64,000 bases of DNA from Leptospira licerasiae serovar Varillal str. VAR 010 (GCF_000244755.1 NZ_AHOO02000006.1:248001-312000); one strand, 5' to 3'. Shown: positions 26,263-35,100, numbered from the stretch's first letter. Notes: generated by a model from the letters alone, not told the origin. Numbers and translations: made by a program.

Positions 26263-28233
26263 GTGAAACCCAGCTTCTTTACTCGAATTTCCGTGACCTC
26301 TGGTAGGATCTCATTCTATTCCTTATTATTATTTTTAATAGCATTTCCGCTTTCCGTTTCTGCATCGCAAGTATTTGCGGGTTTAAGCATTTTCTGTTTT
26401 ATTTTCTCTCCGAAGGAGAATTTCCAAAAAATCAAATCTTACCTTTTACCTTGGGGATTCATTTTAGGGGCCTATACTCTCGTATTCGTTTCCTCTTTAT
26501 ACCATTGGGAAGAATATTCCAATTTTTGGAAAACGTTCACAAAACAATCGGAAGCTGGGGATTTTTGGCTTTCGATCCTGTTTCCGATCACGGCAGTACA
26601 TTCCTCAGACAAAAAGAATAGGAGTCTGATCTATAAATATATTTGGATCTCGTTTTTGCTCGTTTTGATCTCTGGGATCGCCTCCGTTTTCAGCGAATAT
26701 AGACTTGGAAAATTTATCTCCAACGGTTTTACTCCTGCTCCGGGAGACAGAAGACAACATCCTGCAGGACCACTTTTCGGCCTGGAGACTTATCTTCCGA
26801 TCGGGCTAATGAATACTCATTTAACCTATGGTGGATTGATTTCTTTTTATATTCCGGGTGTTTCGCTTCTTGTATTACAAAAGATAAGGGAGAAGGATCT
26901 AAAACGCAGCCTAGGATTAGGTATTCTCCTTCTGTTTGCACTTTGGGTATTTCTACTCAACCAAAGTAAATCTGCTTGGCTCGGAGTTTTTGCAGTCACT
27001 GTTTATTTTATTTTGAGCCGATGGAAAGATTTTTCAGGAAAATTTCCTAAGATCACCTTTGTAAGAGTTTCAATCGTTATCGCACTTTTTATTGCACTCG
27101 GCGGAACATTTCGGTTCTTTTACCAAAAGAATTGGCTATTACAAAGAACCCTTGCCCAACTCACTGAGATCCAGACGCCTGAGAACCAAAGATATTGGAT
27201 CTATAAACTTAGCCTTCCGTTACTCTCGGAAAATCCGGTCTTTGGAACGGGAGGCGGTAGGTTCAAGGAAACCAGTTCGGAAGTTTCTAAATCGTTTATC
27301 GAAAAAAATGAACAACTTTGGTACGAGCTATTTATTACTCCAAACAAACATGCTCATAATGATATTTTAGAATTTGCGATCGTAGGTGGTTGGATTTCCG
27401 GAATTCTATGGATCGGATTTTTTTATCTTTTATTTAGGAAGATCTCTTCTGCCAGTTTAGAAGATGGGAATTTTCCTTTAGTCGGAGTTGGATTTATCTG
27501 GGTAGCCGGTTTTTTCCAATGTTATCTTTTGGACGACGAGGTTGCACTTCCATTCTTTGTTTTAGCCGGGCTACTTTGGGGAAGAGAGAAGGAAACTTCT
27601 TCTAAATTTTCTATAGCTTCTACTATCTTTCTATCACTCACCTTCTTGCTTAATACTTCTTTTTGGATCTGGAGACTTTCTATCCCACCGGAGCTTGCGT
27701 ATGGAAGACAGGTTTTTGCTTCTTCTTCCCCGCTCGCTAAAAAAATAGAAAGGCGCCTCCTTCCTTTTAGAAACCAAGCGGAAGAAAGAAAAAGAAGAAT
27801 TTCAGAAAATATCCAAGTATCTAGCTCGGAAGGAAATTCCGAATTTTCAGTCGAAGGTTGTCTCACTCATAGATACCCAAACCCGGCAAAATTAAGAGAA
27901 GAGGATTATTCTTTTGGGATCTATATTTCTTCTGATTGGAAAAATCCGCCGCATAAGATCAAGGTTACTGTATTTTCGGAAGAATCATTCGATGAGGATA
28001 AACTCTATTGGTCTCATCGAAAATATGATTTAGGGACTTATGAGTTAGATCTAAAACCTGGTTGGAATTCCTTCGTTTGGAAAGAGACAATGGGACTCTC
28101 TAAAATTACGATCTTTCCGGATATCGTATTTTTCAGGAGTTTTAAGATCCGATTTGGGGGATTTGATGTCTCAAAACAAATGGATCTCCCAGTTTTAGAT
28201 TTAGGAGACCTTTGCGATTTTAGATCAGAGTAA
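26263..28233 (+). CDS. O-antigen ligase / polymerase family membrane protein
   Basis: A 656-residue protein with about ten to eleven membrane helices in the first 470 residues. The Wzy_C/WaaL region includes the loop NKHAHNDILEFAIVGGW, whose histidine is conserved in O-antigen ligases, and the preceding NPVFGTGGGRFKE. A C-terminal soluble tail of about 170 residues is unusual for WaaL. The start is GTG at 26263 with GGGGA close upstream. It would transfer polysaccharide at the periplasmic face; ligase versus polymerase cannot be settled from sequence. Confidence 0.82.
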   Translation: MKPSFFTRISVTSGRISFYSLLLFLIAFPLSVSASQVFAGLSIFCFIFSPKENFQKIKSYLLPWGFILGAYTLVFVSSLYHWEEYSNFWKTFTKQSEAGDFWLSILFPITAVHSSDKKNRSLIYKYIWISFLLVLISGIASVFSEYRLGKFISNGFTPAPGDRRQHPAGPLFGLETYLPIGLMNTHLTYGGLISFYIPGVSLLVLQKIREKDLKRSLGLGILLLFALWVFLLNQSKSAWLGVFAVTVYFILSRWKDFSGKFPKITFVRVSIVIALFIALGGTFRFFYQKNWLLQRTLAQLTEIQTPENQRYWIYKLSLPLLSENPVFGTGGGRFKETSSEVSKSFIEKNEQLWYELFITPNKHAHNDILEFAIVGGWISGILWIGFFYLLFRKISSASLEDGNFPLVGVGFIWVAGFFQCYLLDDEVALPFFVLAGLLWGREKETSSKFSIASTIFLSLTFLLNTSFWIWRLSIPPELAYGRQVFASSSPLAKKIERRLLPFRNQAEERKRRISENIQVSSSEGNSEFSVEGCLTHRYPNPAKLREEDYSFGIYISSDWKNPPHKIKVTVFSEESFDEDKLYWSHRKYDLGTYELDLKPGWNSFVWKETMGLSKITIFPDIVFFRSFKIRFGGFDVSKQMDLPVLDLGDLCDFRSE

Positions 28234-28235
28234 GT

Positions 28236-28322
<87 letters not shown>

Positions 28323-28339
28323 GTTTTAGAGACTCTGCC

Positions 28340-28411
<72 letters not shown>

Positions 28412-28469
28412 ATATGAGGTATGATTTTGCGGATAGGCAAGGTGTCAATAGAAAAGTGGAGGAAAGACT

Positions 28470-28928
28470 TTGAGGATCTATTTCTATCGAATTGACGCAA
28501 GCGGCAGACTATTCCACGAAAATTCCGAGCTGACGGATAAAAAATTTTTAGACTTCTTTTTCACTCATCTAGAAAAAAACCAGACCGGCAAATATCCAGA
28601 ATATGCATATATCTCTCCTTGCGGAAAAGAAATGAATTTTGTGCAAACGGAACATTATCCGGTACTATTTAAACATAGAATTGGTGATAAACTCTATTAC
28701 GGAGGAGAAAAAGGGACCTTATTCCAGCCTGAAAATTTGAAATTCGATCTTTTCGGAAATCTACTCCACCCTTTTCAAAATGAGATCTGGGGAAGGATCT
28801 CTACCGAAGTCCTTTTAGATCCGGAGTTAGAATGGAGAGAAAGTCCTGAAAATTGGAATCTGATCTGGAATGGGAAAAATTTCCTGATTCCGAAATTCGA
28901 TCCGGCTAATCCTTCCGATTTGGTTTAA
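28470..28928 (+). CDS. DUF4505 / UPF0598 family protein (C8orf82-like)
   Basis: A 152-residue protein. By recall it aligns along its length with the eukaryotic UPF0598 family (human C8orf82): IYFYRIDASGRLF, KKFLDFFFTHLEKNQTGKY, YISPCGKEMNFV, YPVLFKHR, LYYGGE, FQPENL, GNLLHPF and a FEL-like end strand. The function of the family is unknown. The start is TTG at 28470 with GGAGG seven bases upstream. No signal peptide or membrane segment is seen. It converges on guaA, and upstream lie the two minus-strand tRNA genes. Confidence 0.75.
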   Translation: MRIYFYRIDASGRLFHENSELTDKKFLDFFFTHLEKNQTGKYPEYAYISPCGKEMNFVQTEHYPVLFKHRIGDKLYYGGEKGTLFQPENLKFDLFGNLLHPFQNEIWGRISTEVLLDPELEWRESPENWNLIWNGKNFLIPKFDPANPSDLV

Positions 28929-28942
28929 ACTCCGAGTGGAAT

Positions 28943-30754
28943 TTATTCCCACTCAATTGTGCCGGGTGGTTTATTTGTGAGATCGAAAAATAGATACTCT
29001 ATTTGGGGAATTTTCAGAACTTCCGAGACCAATTCATCCAAAACATCTTTTTCCAATCTAAAAAAACTCGCTGTCATTGCTTCTTGGGAATCCACAGGTC
29101 TAAGAACGATACTTCTTTTCCCAGATTCGGAGCCTAAAGGAAGAAGTACCACTGGCATTTGCCATATCTGATCGTAGATCTTTCTTTTTTGTAGTATCTT
29201 CTCCACTGCTGCATCAGCTTCTCTCAAGATATCGGAATCTTTTTTGTCCAAGTCGATTGTTTGGAATTGAAAGTTTGCCTTGGAAAATGCTTCGGATTTT
29301 CCAAGGAATAGAACGACTCGATTTACGGAAGAAATTTGGTTCGTGATCGCTGTGGAAATTTTATCCAACTCGTCCCAAGTTTTATCTCCACAAATCGCAG
29401 CGCAATGTGCATAAGATCTCTGGTCCCCTTTGACTCCCACGGAGGCTACAGGAAGAAGTTTTGCTTGCAGAGATTTATCCGAACCGACTAGTTCATCCAA
29501 TTTTTTTTGAACGGATTCTTCGATCGGTTTTTCTTGGGCGATCATTCGGACTACAAGTCCTGGTCCTGGGAAAGGATGTCTTCCGGTCCATTCTTTTGGA
29601 AGTCCCAAGTAATTTCCAAGTTCTCGAACCTCGTCTTTGTATAGATCCTTGATAGGCTCTACTACCTTTCCTTCTTCCATCAGTTTCTGGATAGCTTCTA
29701 CCCTATTATGATGGGTCTTGATCGTATGAGAATGTTTTGTTCCACCGCTTTCGATCGTGTCCGGATAAATGGTTCCTTGTCCAAGCAACCATTCGTCTGC
29801 GTTCAGTCCTAAACTTTTAGCACAATCCGCTTGGGCTTGCAGGAATAGATTTCCTACAATTTTACGTTTTTCTTCCGGATCTTTTTTTCCTTTTAAGCTG
29901 GAATAAAAAAGTTCGGAAGAATCATGAACGTGCAACTGGATCCCTTGGGGAGAAAGTTTTTCTTGTAGGTCTGAGACCTCGCTCTTTCTCATAAAACCTG
30001 TATCGATTAGAACACCTTTAACTCTTTCTTTTCCCAAAGCTCTGGAAAGGAGAAGATACGAAACAGTGGAATCCACTCCTCCGGATACGAGTAAGAAGAT
30101 CTTTTTGTCTGCAGGAACGATAGAATGTAGTTCCTTCTCTTTTAGGTCCAAGAATTGTTTTAAATCCCAGGTGCCTTCTGCCCCCGAAATTTTTACGAAG
30201 TTTTCTAAAAGAACGGAGCCTTTCTCCGTATGAGTGACTTCCGGATGGAGTTGTATCCCGAACCATTTTTGGGTCGGATTTTCCACCACCGCATATTCAC
30301 AATCTTGGCTAGAAGCAGTTTTAGTAAAACCGGAGGGCAAACGTGTCACCTCGTCCCCATGGCTCATCCAGGCGACTTCTCCACCTTGGAAACCTTTGAG
30401 TAATTGTGTTTTGGATGTATCGATAAAATCCAAAGCAGCTCTTCCGTATTCCGCTATGCCCGCTTTTTTGACTTCTCCGCCCAAAAGTTTCATCATGAGT
30501 TGGTGGCCGTAGCAAATCCCTAAAACAGGAATTCCGAGTTTTAAAACTTCTACCGGTAAAGAAGGAGAATCTGGTTCATATACGCTTTCCGGTCCTCCGG
30601 AAAGAATGATGCCTGAAAGTTTGGAATACGTTTCGAGAGGTTCGTCGTTGCTTAAAATTTCGGAATAGGCCCCCAAACGACGAATTCTGGATGCGATCAA
30701 ATGGGCATACTGCCCTCCAAAATCCACGATCCCAATTACATTTTGGTGCTTCAT
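28943..30754 (-). CDS. guaA: GMP synthase (glutamine-hydrolysing), long form
   Basis: A 603-residue GuaA. The N-terminal class I amidotransferase has nucleophile segment VLGICYGHQLM and catalytic LHPEVTHTE. The ATP-pyrophosphatase loop is VSGGVDSTVSYLLL, and the C-terminus ends in TNKPPGTIEWE. It converts XMP to GMP. It is about 80 residues longer than the E. coli enzyme. The extra part lies in the dimerisation domain and includes ILREADAAVEKIL and WQMPVVLLPLG, which resemble the human enzyme. It diverges from queF across 90 bp. Confidence 0.96.
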   Translation of the reverse strand: MKHQNVIGIVDFGGQYAHLIASRIRRLGAYSEILSNDEPLETYSKLSGIILSGGPESVYEPDSPSLPVEVLKLGIPVLGICYGHQLMMKLLGGEVKKAGIAEYGRAALDFIDTSKTQLLKGFQGGEVAWMSHGDEVTRLPSGFTKTASSQDCEYAVVENPTQKWFGIQLHPEVTHTEKGSVLLENFVKISGAEGTWDLKQFLDLKEKELHSIVPADKKIFLLVSGGVDSTVSYLLLSRALGKERVKGVLIDTGFMRKSEVSDLQEKLSPQGIQLHVHDSSELFYSSLKGKKDPEEKRKIVGNLFLQAQADCAKSLGLNADEWLLGQGTIYPDTIESGGTKHSHTIKTHHNRVEAIQKLMEEGKVVEPIKDLYKDEVRELGNYLGLPKEWTGRHPFPGPGLVVRMIAQEKPIEESVQKKLDELVGSDKSLQAKLLPVASVGVKGDQRSYAHCAAICGDKTWDELDKISTAITNQISSVNRVVLFLGKSEAFSKANFQFQTIDLDKKDSDILREADAAVEKILQKRKIYDQIWQMPVVLLPLGSESGKRSIVLRPVDSQEAMTASFFRLEKDVLDELVSEVLKIPQIEYLFFDLTNKPPGTIEWE

Positions 30755-30796
30755 TCCAAGGTATCCTTAACGTTTCCTTTATGTGAGATGTAAAAA

Positions 30797-30844
30797 GATT
30801 CCCAGAGACAAAGTCCGGAAAACTCTGGTTGTAAAGAGGGAATC
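30797..30844 (+). promoter_or_regulatory. Candidate translational switch in the queF leader
   Basis: Two mutually exclusive pairings are visible just before the queF ATG. GATTCCC (30797-30803) is perfectly complementary to GGGAATC (30838-30844), which includes part of the Shine-Dalgarno and abuts the start codon. CCAGAG (30802-30807) pairs with CTCTGG (30823-30828), using two of the same bases, and leaves AGAGGG free. I do not recognise a known preQ1 riboswitch class. The regulatory role is inferred from pairing and from the preQ1-related gene. Confidence 0.45.
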
Positions 30845-31258
30845 ATGAGCCATCAACAAGAGTCGATCGGAATTTCCACTTATGAGGGAAGACAGGACCA
30901 TATCCCCAGTCTGAAACTTCCCGAGATAGAATCTTTCGCCAATGTGTACGAAGGTAAGGATTACACAATCGATTTTACCATTCCAGAATTCACCGCTGTA
31001 TGTCCTAAGACAGGACTGCCTGATTTCGGGGTGATAGAGATCAGTTATATACCGAAGGCTAAATGTATTGAGTTAAAATCCCTGAAAGAGTATATTCTCG
31101 CCTACAGGAACCTAGGGATCTTTCATGAGAATGTGGTAAATCGGATCTTAGAAGATCTGATCCAATCCGTAGATCCAAAATATATCAAGGTCAAGGGAGA
31201 TTATAACCTAAGAGGTGGGATCAAGACTATAGTCACAAGAGAGTATACAAGCAAATGA
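30845..31258 (+). CDS. queF: NADPH-dependent 7-cyano-7-deazaguanine reductase
   Basis: A 137-residue QueF of the short (YkvM-like) type. The catalytic cysteine C53 and aspartate D60 lie in FTAVCPKTGLPDFG, followed by ELKSLKEYILAYRNLGIFHE, the signature that binds NADPH and substrate. It reduces preQ0 to preQ1 in queuosine synthesis for tRNA. The other queuosine genes are not in this window. The next gene starts within its stop codon (ATGA), so the two are coupled although their functions seem unrelated. Confidence 0.95.
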   Translation: MSHQQESIGISTYEGRQDHIPSLKLPEIESFANVYEGKDYTIDFTIPEFTAVCPKTGLPDFGVIEISYIPKAKCIELKSLKEYILAYRNLGIFHENVVNRILEDLIQSVDPKYIKVKGDYNLRGGIKTIVTREYTSK

Positions 31259-31521
31259 TGGATCCGATTTCCTTACTTGGATTTATTGCTTGTACTCTGA
31301 CCACTCTGGCGTTTCTTCCCCAGCTCATCAAAGTGATCTTGGAAAAAAGGACCAGGGATATTTCCAGGAACATGTATCTTGTACTTTCCGTGGGAGTGTT
31401 TTTCTGGCTTTGTTATGGGGTATTAAAAAATGATTTCCCGATCATTCTAGCGAACGCATTCACTTTAATTTTCACCACCACAATTCTCTGGTACAAACTT
31501 CGTTCCAAAGAAGAAGAATAA
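31255..31521 (+). CDS. SemiSWEET sugar transporter
   Basis: An 88-residue protein with three membrane helices. The PQ-loop motif in FLPQLIKVILEKRTRDIS is the family signature, and the second helix contains the conserved FFWLCYGVLKNDFPIILAN stretch. SemiSWEETs dimerise to move sugars along their gradient; a Leptospira member was among the first solved structurally. Two ATGs occur in tandem at the start, the first overlapping the queF stop. A hairpin terminator follows immediately. Confidence 0.93.
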   Translation: MMDPISLLGFIACTLTTLAFLPQLIKVILEKRTRDISRNMYLVLSVGVFFWLCYGVLKNDFPIILANAFTLIFTTTILWYKLRSKEEE

Positions 31522-31525
31522 AAAA

Positions 31526-31547
31526 GCCGCTTCCTTTCGGAAACGGC
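31526..31547. terminator. Hairpin terminator between convergent genes
   Basis: GCCGCTTCC and GGAAACGGC form a nine-position stem with one mismatch around TTTC. It is flanked by A-rich and T-rich sequence, so it can serve both the SemiSWEET gene and the convergent FecR lipoprotein gene. Confidence 0.7.
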
Positions 31548-31576
31548 CTCTTGTTCTTTTAGAATGGAAATCGGAA

Positions 31577-32506
31577 TTATTTAGGAGCGGCTTGGTCTTT
31601 TAAAGACTTACGCTGGTTCTCTAATTCTTTTTTAGCGTCATCCATAGAAGATTTTACTTTTTCCTTCTCTTCTTTTCCTGCTTTCTGGATAGCCTCTTTT
31701 TCTTCTTTTCCGGCACTCTTAGCCTCTTCTAGAAGTTTACGGTTTTCTTCTTTTGCGCCTTCTATCAGTTCCCTATTTCTTTGTTTTTGCTCTTCGAGTC
31801 CTTGTAGGATACGTGCTTTATTTTCTTGGAAATCTTTCAGGATCTCTTGGATACGCGCTCTTTGTTCTTCCGTAATGGATTGGATGGTAGCGGAATCATC
31901 CTTTAGCTCTTGGATCTCGTCTTCGGTCAAAGGCTCTTCTTTGAACGTATTTCCGTCGGAGCTAACTTCTTTTCCCGCATCCGCCACTGCTTGGTTTTCA
32001 GGATTATCCGCGTCTGCAACTTCAACCGATCCGTCGGAGACTCTGGTACTTGTTCCTTTACCTGTCTCTTCTACAATGAACTCGGTTCCTCGAACGGAAG
32101 CTACGACAGTCGGAGTAGAAACGGTGAACTTGGAAGTTTTGGTAAGCTTATTAGCAACTTTGGTAAAAACCTTTCCCTTGGTCAGGCCCATGTCTGCGAA
32201 GGTTTCCCCATTCGCGGAATCTATAAAAATTTTCTTTAAAGTAAGGCTTGTGTTTTCTTTGATCCTGACAAGAACTCCTTCAGTCAATTGAAGGTCCGCA
32301 TAAGAGTCCTTTCCGGTTTCTATCTTATCTTCCGGTAATAGGAAAGTATCGATGGATACAGGTTTTTCTTTCCCAGCCTTATCGAAAATTTTTACTGTTC
32401 CTTTGGTGAATGTGATCACTCCACCTTGGAGATCTTCTTTGGCTTTCTTACAATCTACAAATACAATGCTGAGGGCCAGAAAGAAGGTTATGGCAATCCG
32501 TTTCAT
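31577..32506 (-). CDS. FecR-domain lipoprotein with charged coiled-coil tail
   Basis: A 309-residue protein. The N-terminal signal ends in FVDC (C19), a loose spirochaetal lipobox. A FecR-like domain spans about residues 30-160: GTVKIFDKAGKE, ADLQLTEGVLVRIKENTSL, TPTVVASVRGTEFIVEE. The last 110 residues are a highly charged heptad-like region (QENKARILQGLEEQKQRNRE and on) predicted to form a long coiled coil. It resembles the LipL45-type Leptospira lipoproteins in domain type, but identity with LipL45 is not claimed. Membrane-anchored; the partner is unknown. Confidence 0.78.
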   Translation of the reverse strand: MKRIAITFFLALSIVFVDCKKAKEDLQGGVITFTKGTVKIFDKAGKEKPVSIDTFLLPEDKIETGKDSYADLQLTEGVLVRIKENTSLTLKKIFIDSANGETFADMGLTKGKVFTKVANKLTKTSKFTVSTPTVVASVRGTEFIVEETGKGTSTRVSDGSVEVADADNPENQAVADAGKEVSSDGNTFKEEPLTEDEIQELKDDSATIQSITEEQRARIQEILKDFQENKARILQGLEEQKQRNRELIEGAKEENRKLLEEAKSAGKEEKEAIQKAGKEEKEKVKSSMDDAKKELENQRKSLKDQAAPK

Positions 32507-32761
32507 TTAGTTCTGATTCTCCCTTGGATTAGGTTTAGGAAGAATATCGATGAAAGAAATTTCCGTCCACATTTTTACTCAGATCAATTGAATTATTCGG
32601 GACTTGGCTTGTCTAATTTACGTAAGGCCTCAAATTCCATTGAGACTGGCAATCAGTGGCTCAATCTAAAAGGAAAAGGTATTGCGCCATAGCCCCAGTC
32701 TAGAAATTGTAGCCCTAGACCGCCAAATAGAAGAACTAAAAAGTTCCAAAGGAGTGACAGA

Positions 32762-32980
32762 ATGACCAAAATAGCCTACGTAGATAAGGACAACTGTACT
32801 TCTTGCAACCAGTGTGCAGACAATCTACCTAAGTACTTTCAAATGGACGATAACGATACTTCCGAAACTCATATCGGAGGAGAGAACGTAAACCAAGCTC
32901 CGATCCCAGAAGAGGATTGGAAAACAGTTCAGAAAGAGATGGATGAATGTCCCGGTGAATGTATTCACTGGAGAAAGTAA
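32762..32980 (+). CDS. [4Fe-4S] ferredoxin, single cluster
   Basis: A 72-residue ferredoxin with cluster ligands C12, C15 and C18 in CTSCNQC and a fourth in DECPGECIHW (C63; C67 also present). It is an acidic monocluster electron carrier. AAGGAG lies nine bases before the ATG. It stands alone, with a 255-bp upstream gap holding its presumed promoter and a strong terminator downstream. No dedicated reductase or partner enzyme is adjacent. Confidence 0.92.
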   Translation: MTKIAYVDKDNCTSCNQCADNLPKYFQMDDNDTSETHIGGENVNQAPIPEEDWKTVQKEMDECPGECIHWRK

Positions 32981-33017
32981 TCGTTTTCCGATTTCTAAGT
33001 TCTGTAAAAAGCAAAAG

Positions 33018-33040
33018 CGGGAATTTTTCCCGTTTTTTTT
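33018..33040 (+). terminator. Rho-independent terminator after the ferredoxin gene
   Basis: CGGGAA and TTCCCG pair around a TTT loop, followed by eight Ts. It lies 38 bp after the ferredoxin stop and before the convergent fliM gene. Confidence 0.88.
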
Positions 33041-33094
33041 ATGCCTTGCTTGGACTCTTGATCTGGATCAAAAATTTCCGTTGCTGATTTAAGG

Positions 33095-34120
33095 TCAATA
33101 TTCCTGTTCCGATCTAGTTGACCCTAGTAATTCGTCCGGAATATCTTCTACTCTATCTCCGATCTGGATAGCGAGCCTATTTCCTACACGACCTGGAAGG
33201 CATTTAAACTTCTTGCGTTCCCCTACTTTTACAAGCATATCCGATCTGGTAGTGGTGTTTTCTAATTTCACGACGTCGCCCACGGTTAAGTTCATAAAGT
33301 CCAAAATGGAAATATCGACTGAACCGACTTCGGCGATCACGGGAATTTGCACCTGATCCAAACGTTCTTGGATGATCGCTCTGTTCTCGTCCAACTCACC
33401 TTTACGAATGGAAGAATACCAGTACTGGGCGGAGAGTTTATTGATGATAGGTTCGATCGTGATATAAGGGATACAAAGGTTGGTCAAACCTTCTACCTCT
33501 CCGATCTTGGTTTCTAAGTTGATCAAAACCACCATGTCGTTCGGTGGTACAACCTGAGCGAACTGAGGGTTTGTTTCTATGTTTCCCAAACGAGGTCTAA
33601 GGTCGATCACTGTGGACCAGGCCTCTCTCATGTTCCCTAAAATACGAACGATAATACCTTCCATTACGCTCATCTCAATCTCGGAAAGTTCTCGGGAGAT
33701 TTTTGCAGTCTCTCCCTTACCGCCGAATAGACGATCAATGATGGTAAATGAGATGGAAGGATCGATTTCTAAAATTGCAGAACCTCTGAGTGGGTCCATG
33801 TTGATCACTGCAAGTGTGGTCGGATTCGGAATAGATCGAATAAATTCTTCGTACGTCAACTGATCCACAGCTGCAACGTGAACGTGGACCAAAGCTCGCA
33901 GCTGAGCGAAAAGTCCGGTCGTTGCCAAACGAGCGAATGTCTCGTGCATCATTTGTAGAGTACGGATTTGGTCTTTAGAGAATTTATCCGGACGTTTGAA
34001 GTCGTAAATTTTGACCTTCTTCTGTTCCCCTACGGAAGAATATTCGTCCTCCGCCACCTCTCCACTGGAGATCGCGTTTAATAATGCGTCTATCTCGTCT
34101 TGGGATAATATCTCGGTCAT
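33095..34120 (-). CDS. fliM: Flagellar motor switch protein FliM
   Basis: A 341-residue FliM. The N-terminal CheY-binding peptide is LSQDEIDALLNAI. The middle CheC-like domain follows (KFSKDQIRTLQMMHETFARL, the PLRGSAILEIDPSISF strand, FTIIDRLFGGKG). The C-terminal SpoA domain has ILDFMNLTVGDVVKLENTT. It forms the switch ring that binds phospho-CheY and controls rotation of the periplasmic flagella. The upstream hypothetical exported protein overlaps it by 4 bp; fliN lies 7 kb away. Confidence 0.97.
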   Translation of the reverse strand: MTEILSQDEIDALLNAISSGEVAEDEYSSVGEQKKVKIYDFKRPDKFSKDQIRTLQMMHETFARLATTGLFAQLRALVHVHVAAVDQLTYEEFIRSIPNPTTLAVINMDPLRGSAILEIDPSISFTIIDRLFGGKGETAKISRELSEIEMSVMEGIIVRILGNMREAWSTVIDLRPRLGNIETNPQFAQVVPPNDMVVLINLETKIGEVEGLTNLCIPYITIEPIINKLSAQYWYSSIRKGELDENRAIIQERLDQVQIPVIAEVGSVDISILDFMNLTVGDVVKLENTTTRSDMLVKVGERKKFKCLPGRVGNRLAIQIGDRVEDIPDELLGSTRSEQEY

Positions 34121-35100
34121 TTTCTTACCTTCGCTAATAGATTAGCCACTTTCCAAAACATTCCGTTTTCTTCCGGCATTCTTCTTAAAGTAAATTCGTA
34201 TTCATATCGAACAGGGACCTTATTCACTCTTCTTTCCACAGCAACTCTAACTTTGGAAAGATTGGAACTCACCTTCTCCGTTCCCAGGATCTTATAGTAT
34301 TGTAACACGCCGGATCTGTTTTCCGTTAGATAATTTCTGAATTCTTCCAGTACAAAATCTTTTTCCGCTTCTTCCGATTGTTGCCAATCTCTGGCAAATC
34401 TGTCGTATGCTTGTATATATTCAGGGAAATGGATCCATTTGAAATGGAGCTTCCAGTTTTTCTTTTTTTCAGCGCCTAGAAATAGATGGATCACTTCTTC
34501 TGGTTCCAATCCGTCGGTAGAAGGATCTTGGTAAGGAACTCCGGGAAGTACCCAATCTTTTTTACGCTCTTCTACACTGAAATATGGGTGGCTTTCTGAT
34601 CTTACAAAATGGTCCCCATATTCGGAGATATTAGGATAGAAGTAAGCGGTTACGAAATATTTTTTACCAGGTTCCAACTCGTATAAATGGTCTATCCGGA
34701 TCTCTTTGGAGAATGTCTCATCTTTGTGAAGAATGATCTCCTTGACCTCGTCTCCCACAAGATTTTCTACTTTATTCCTTCTTTTTAAGACCGGATCTTG
34801 TTTTCTTTCTTCTTCAATTCTTGTGACAGTTCTTCCGTCTTCATCTCTTACGATCACTTGGAAGGAGCGTAGATCTTTTCCATATGGAAAGATCCTAAGA
34901 ACCTCGTTCCCAGTGTTTCTAACGGAAAGTAATGCAGAGATCGGTTCCTTCTCTCGGAACTGCATTTTAGGAAGTTTGATATCCACAATGCCTTGGGCTT
35001 GGATATAATTTTCGGAAACTTCTCCCCTTGCATTTCTGCTCGGATAAGATCCGAGACCAAATGCGCTCAGAAGAATCAATATGATCAGAATTCGTTTCAT
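34117..35100 (-). CDS. Exported hypothetical protein coupled to fliM
   Basis: A 327-residue protein with a signal peptide (MKRILIILILLSAFGLGSYP). An N-terminal region of about 130 residues looks like an immunoglobulin-type beta sandwich (EPISALLSVRNTGNEVLRIF, a BsuPI-like pattern). A charged, mostly helical C-terminal region with many Glu, Lys and aromatic residues follows. No catalytic motif is visible. The 4-bp overlap with fliM suggests co-translation and perhaps a role around the periplasmic motor, but the function is unknown. Confidence 0.65.
   Translation of the reverse strand: MKRILIILILLSAFGLGSYPSRNARGEVSENYIQAQGIVDIKLPKMQFREKEPISALLSVRNTGNEVLRIFPYGKDLRSFQVIVRDEDGRTVTRIEEERKQDPVLKRRNKVENLVGDEVKEIILHKDETFSKEIRIDHLYELEPGKKYFVTAYFYPNISEYGDHFVRSESHPYFSVEERKKDWVLPGVPYQDPSTDGLEPEEVIHLFLGAEKKKNWKLHFKWIHFPEYIQAYDRFARDWQQSEEAEKDFVLEEFRNYLTENRSGVLQYYKILGTEKVSSNLSKVRVAVERRVNKVPVRYEYEFTLRRMPEENGMFWKVANLLAKVRK

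Noticed and set aside
30797..30844. Classical preQ1-I riboswitch at queF
   Set aside because: The pseudoknot loop and A-rich tail of preQ1-I are not present; only alternative pairing at the ribosome-binding site is claimed.
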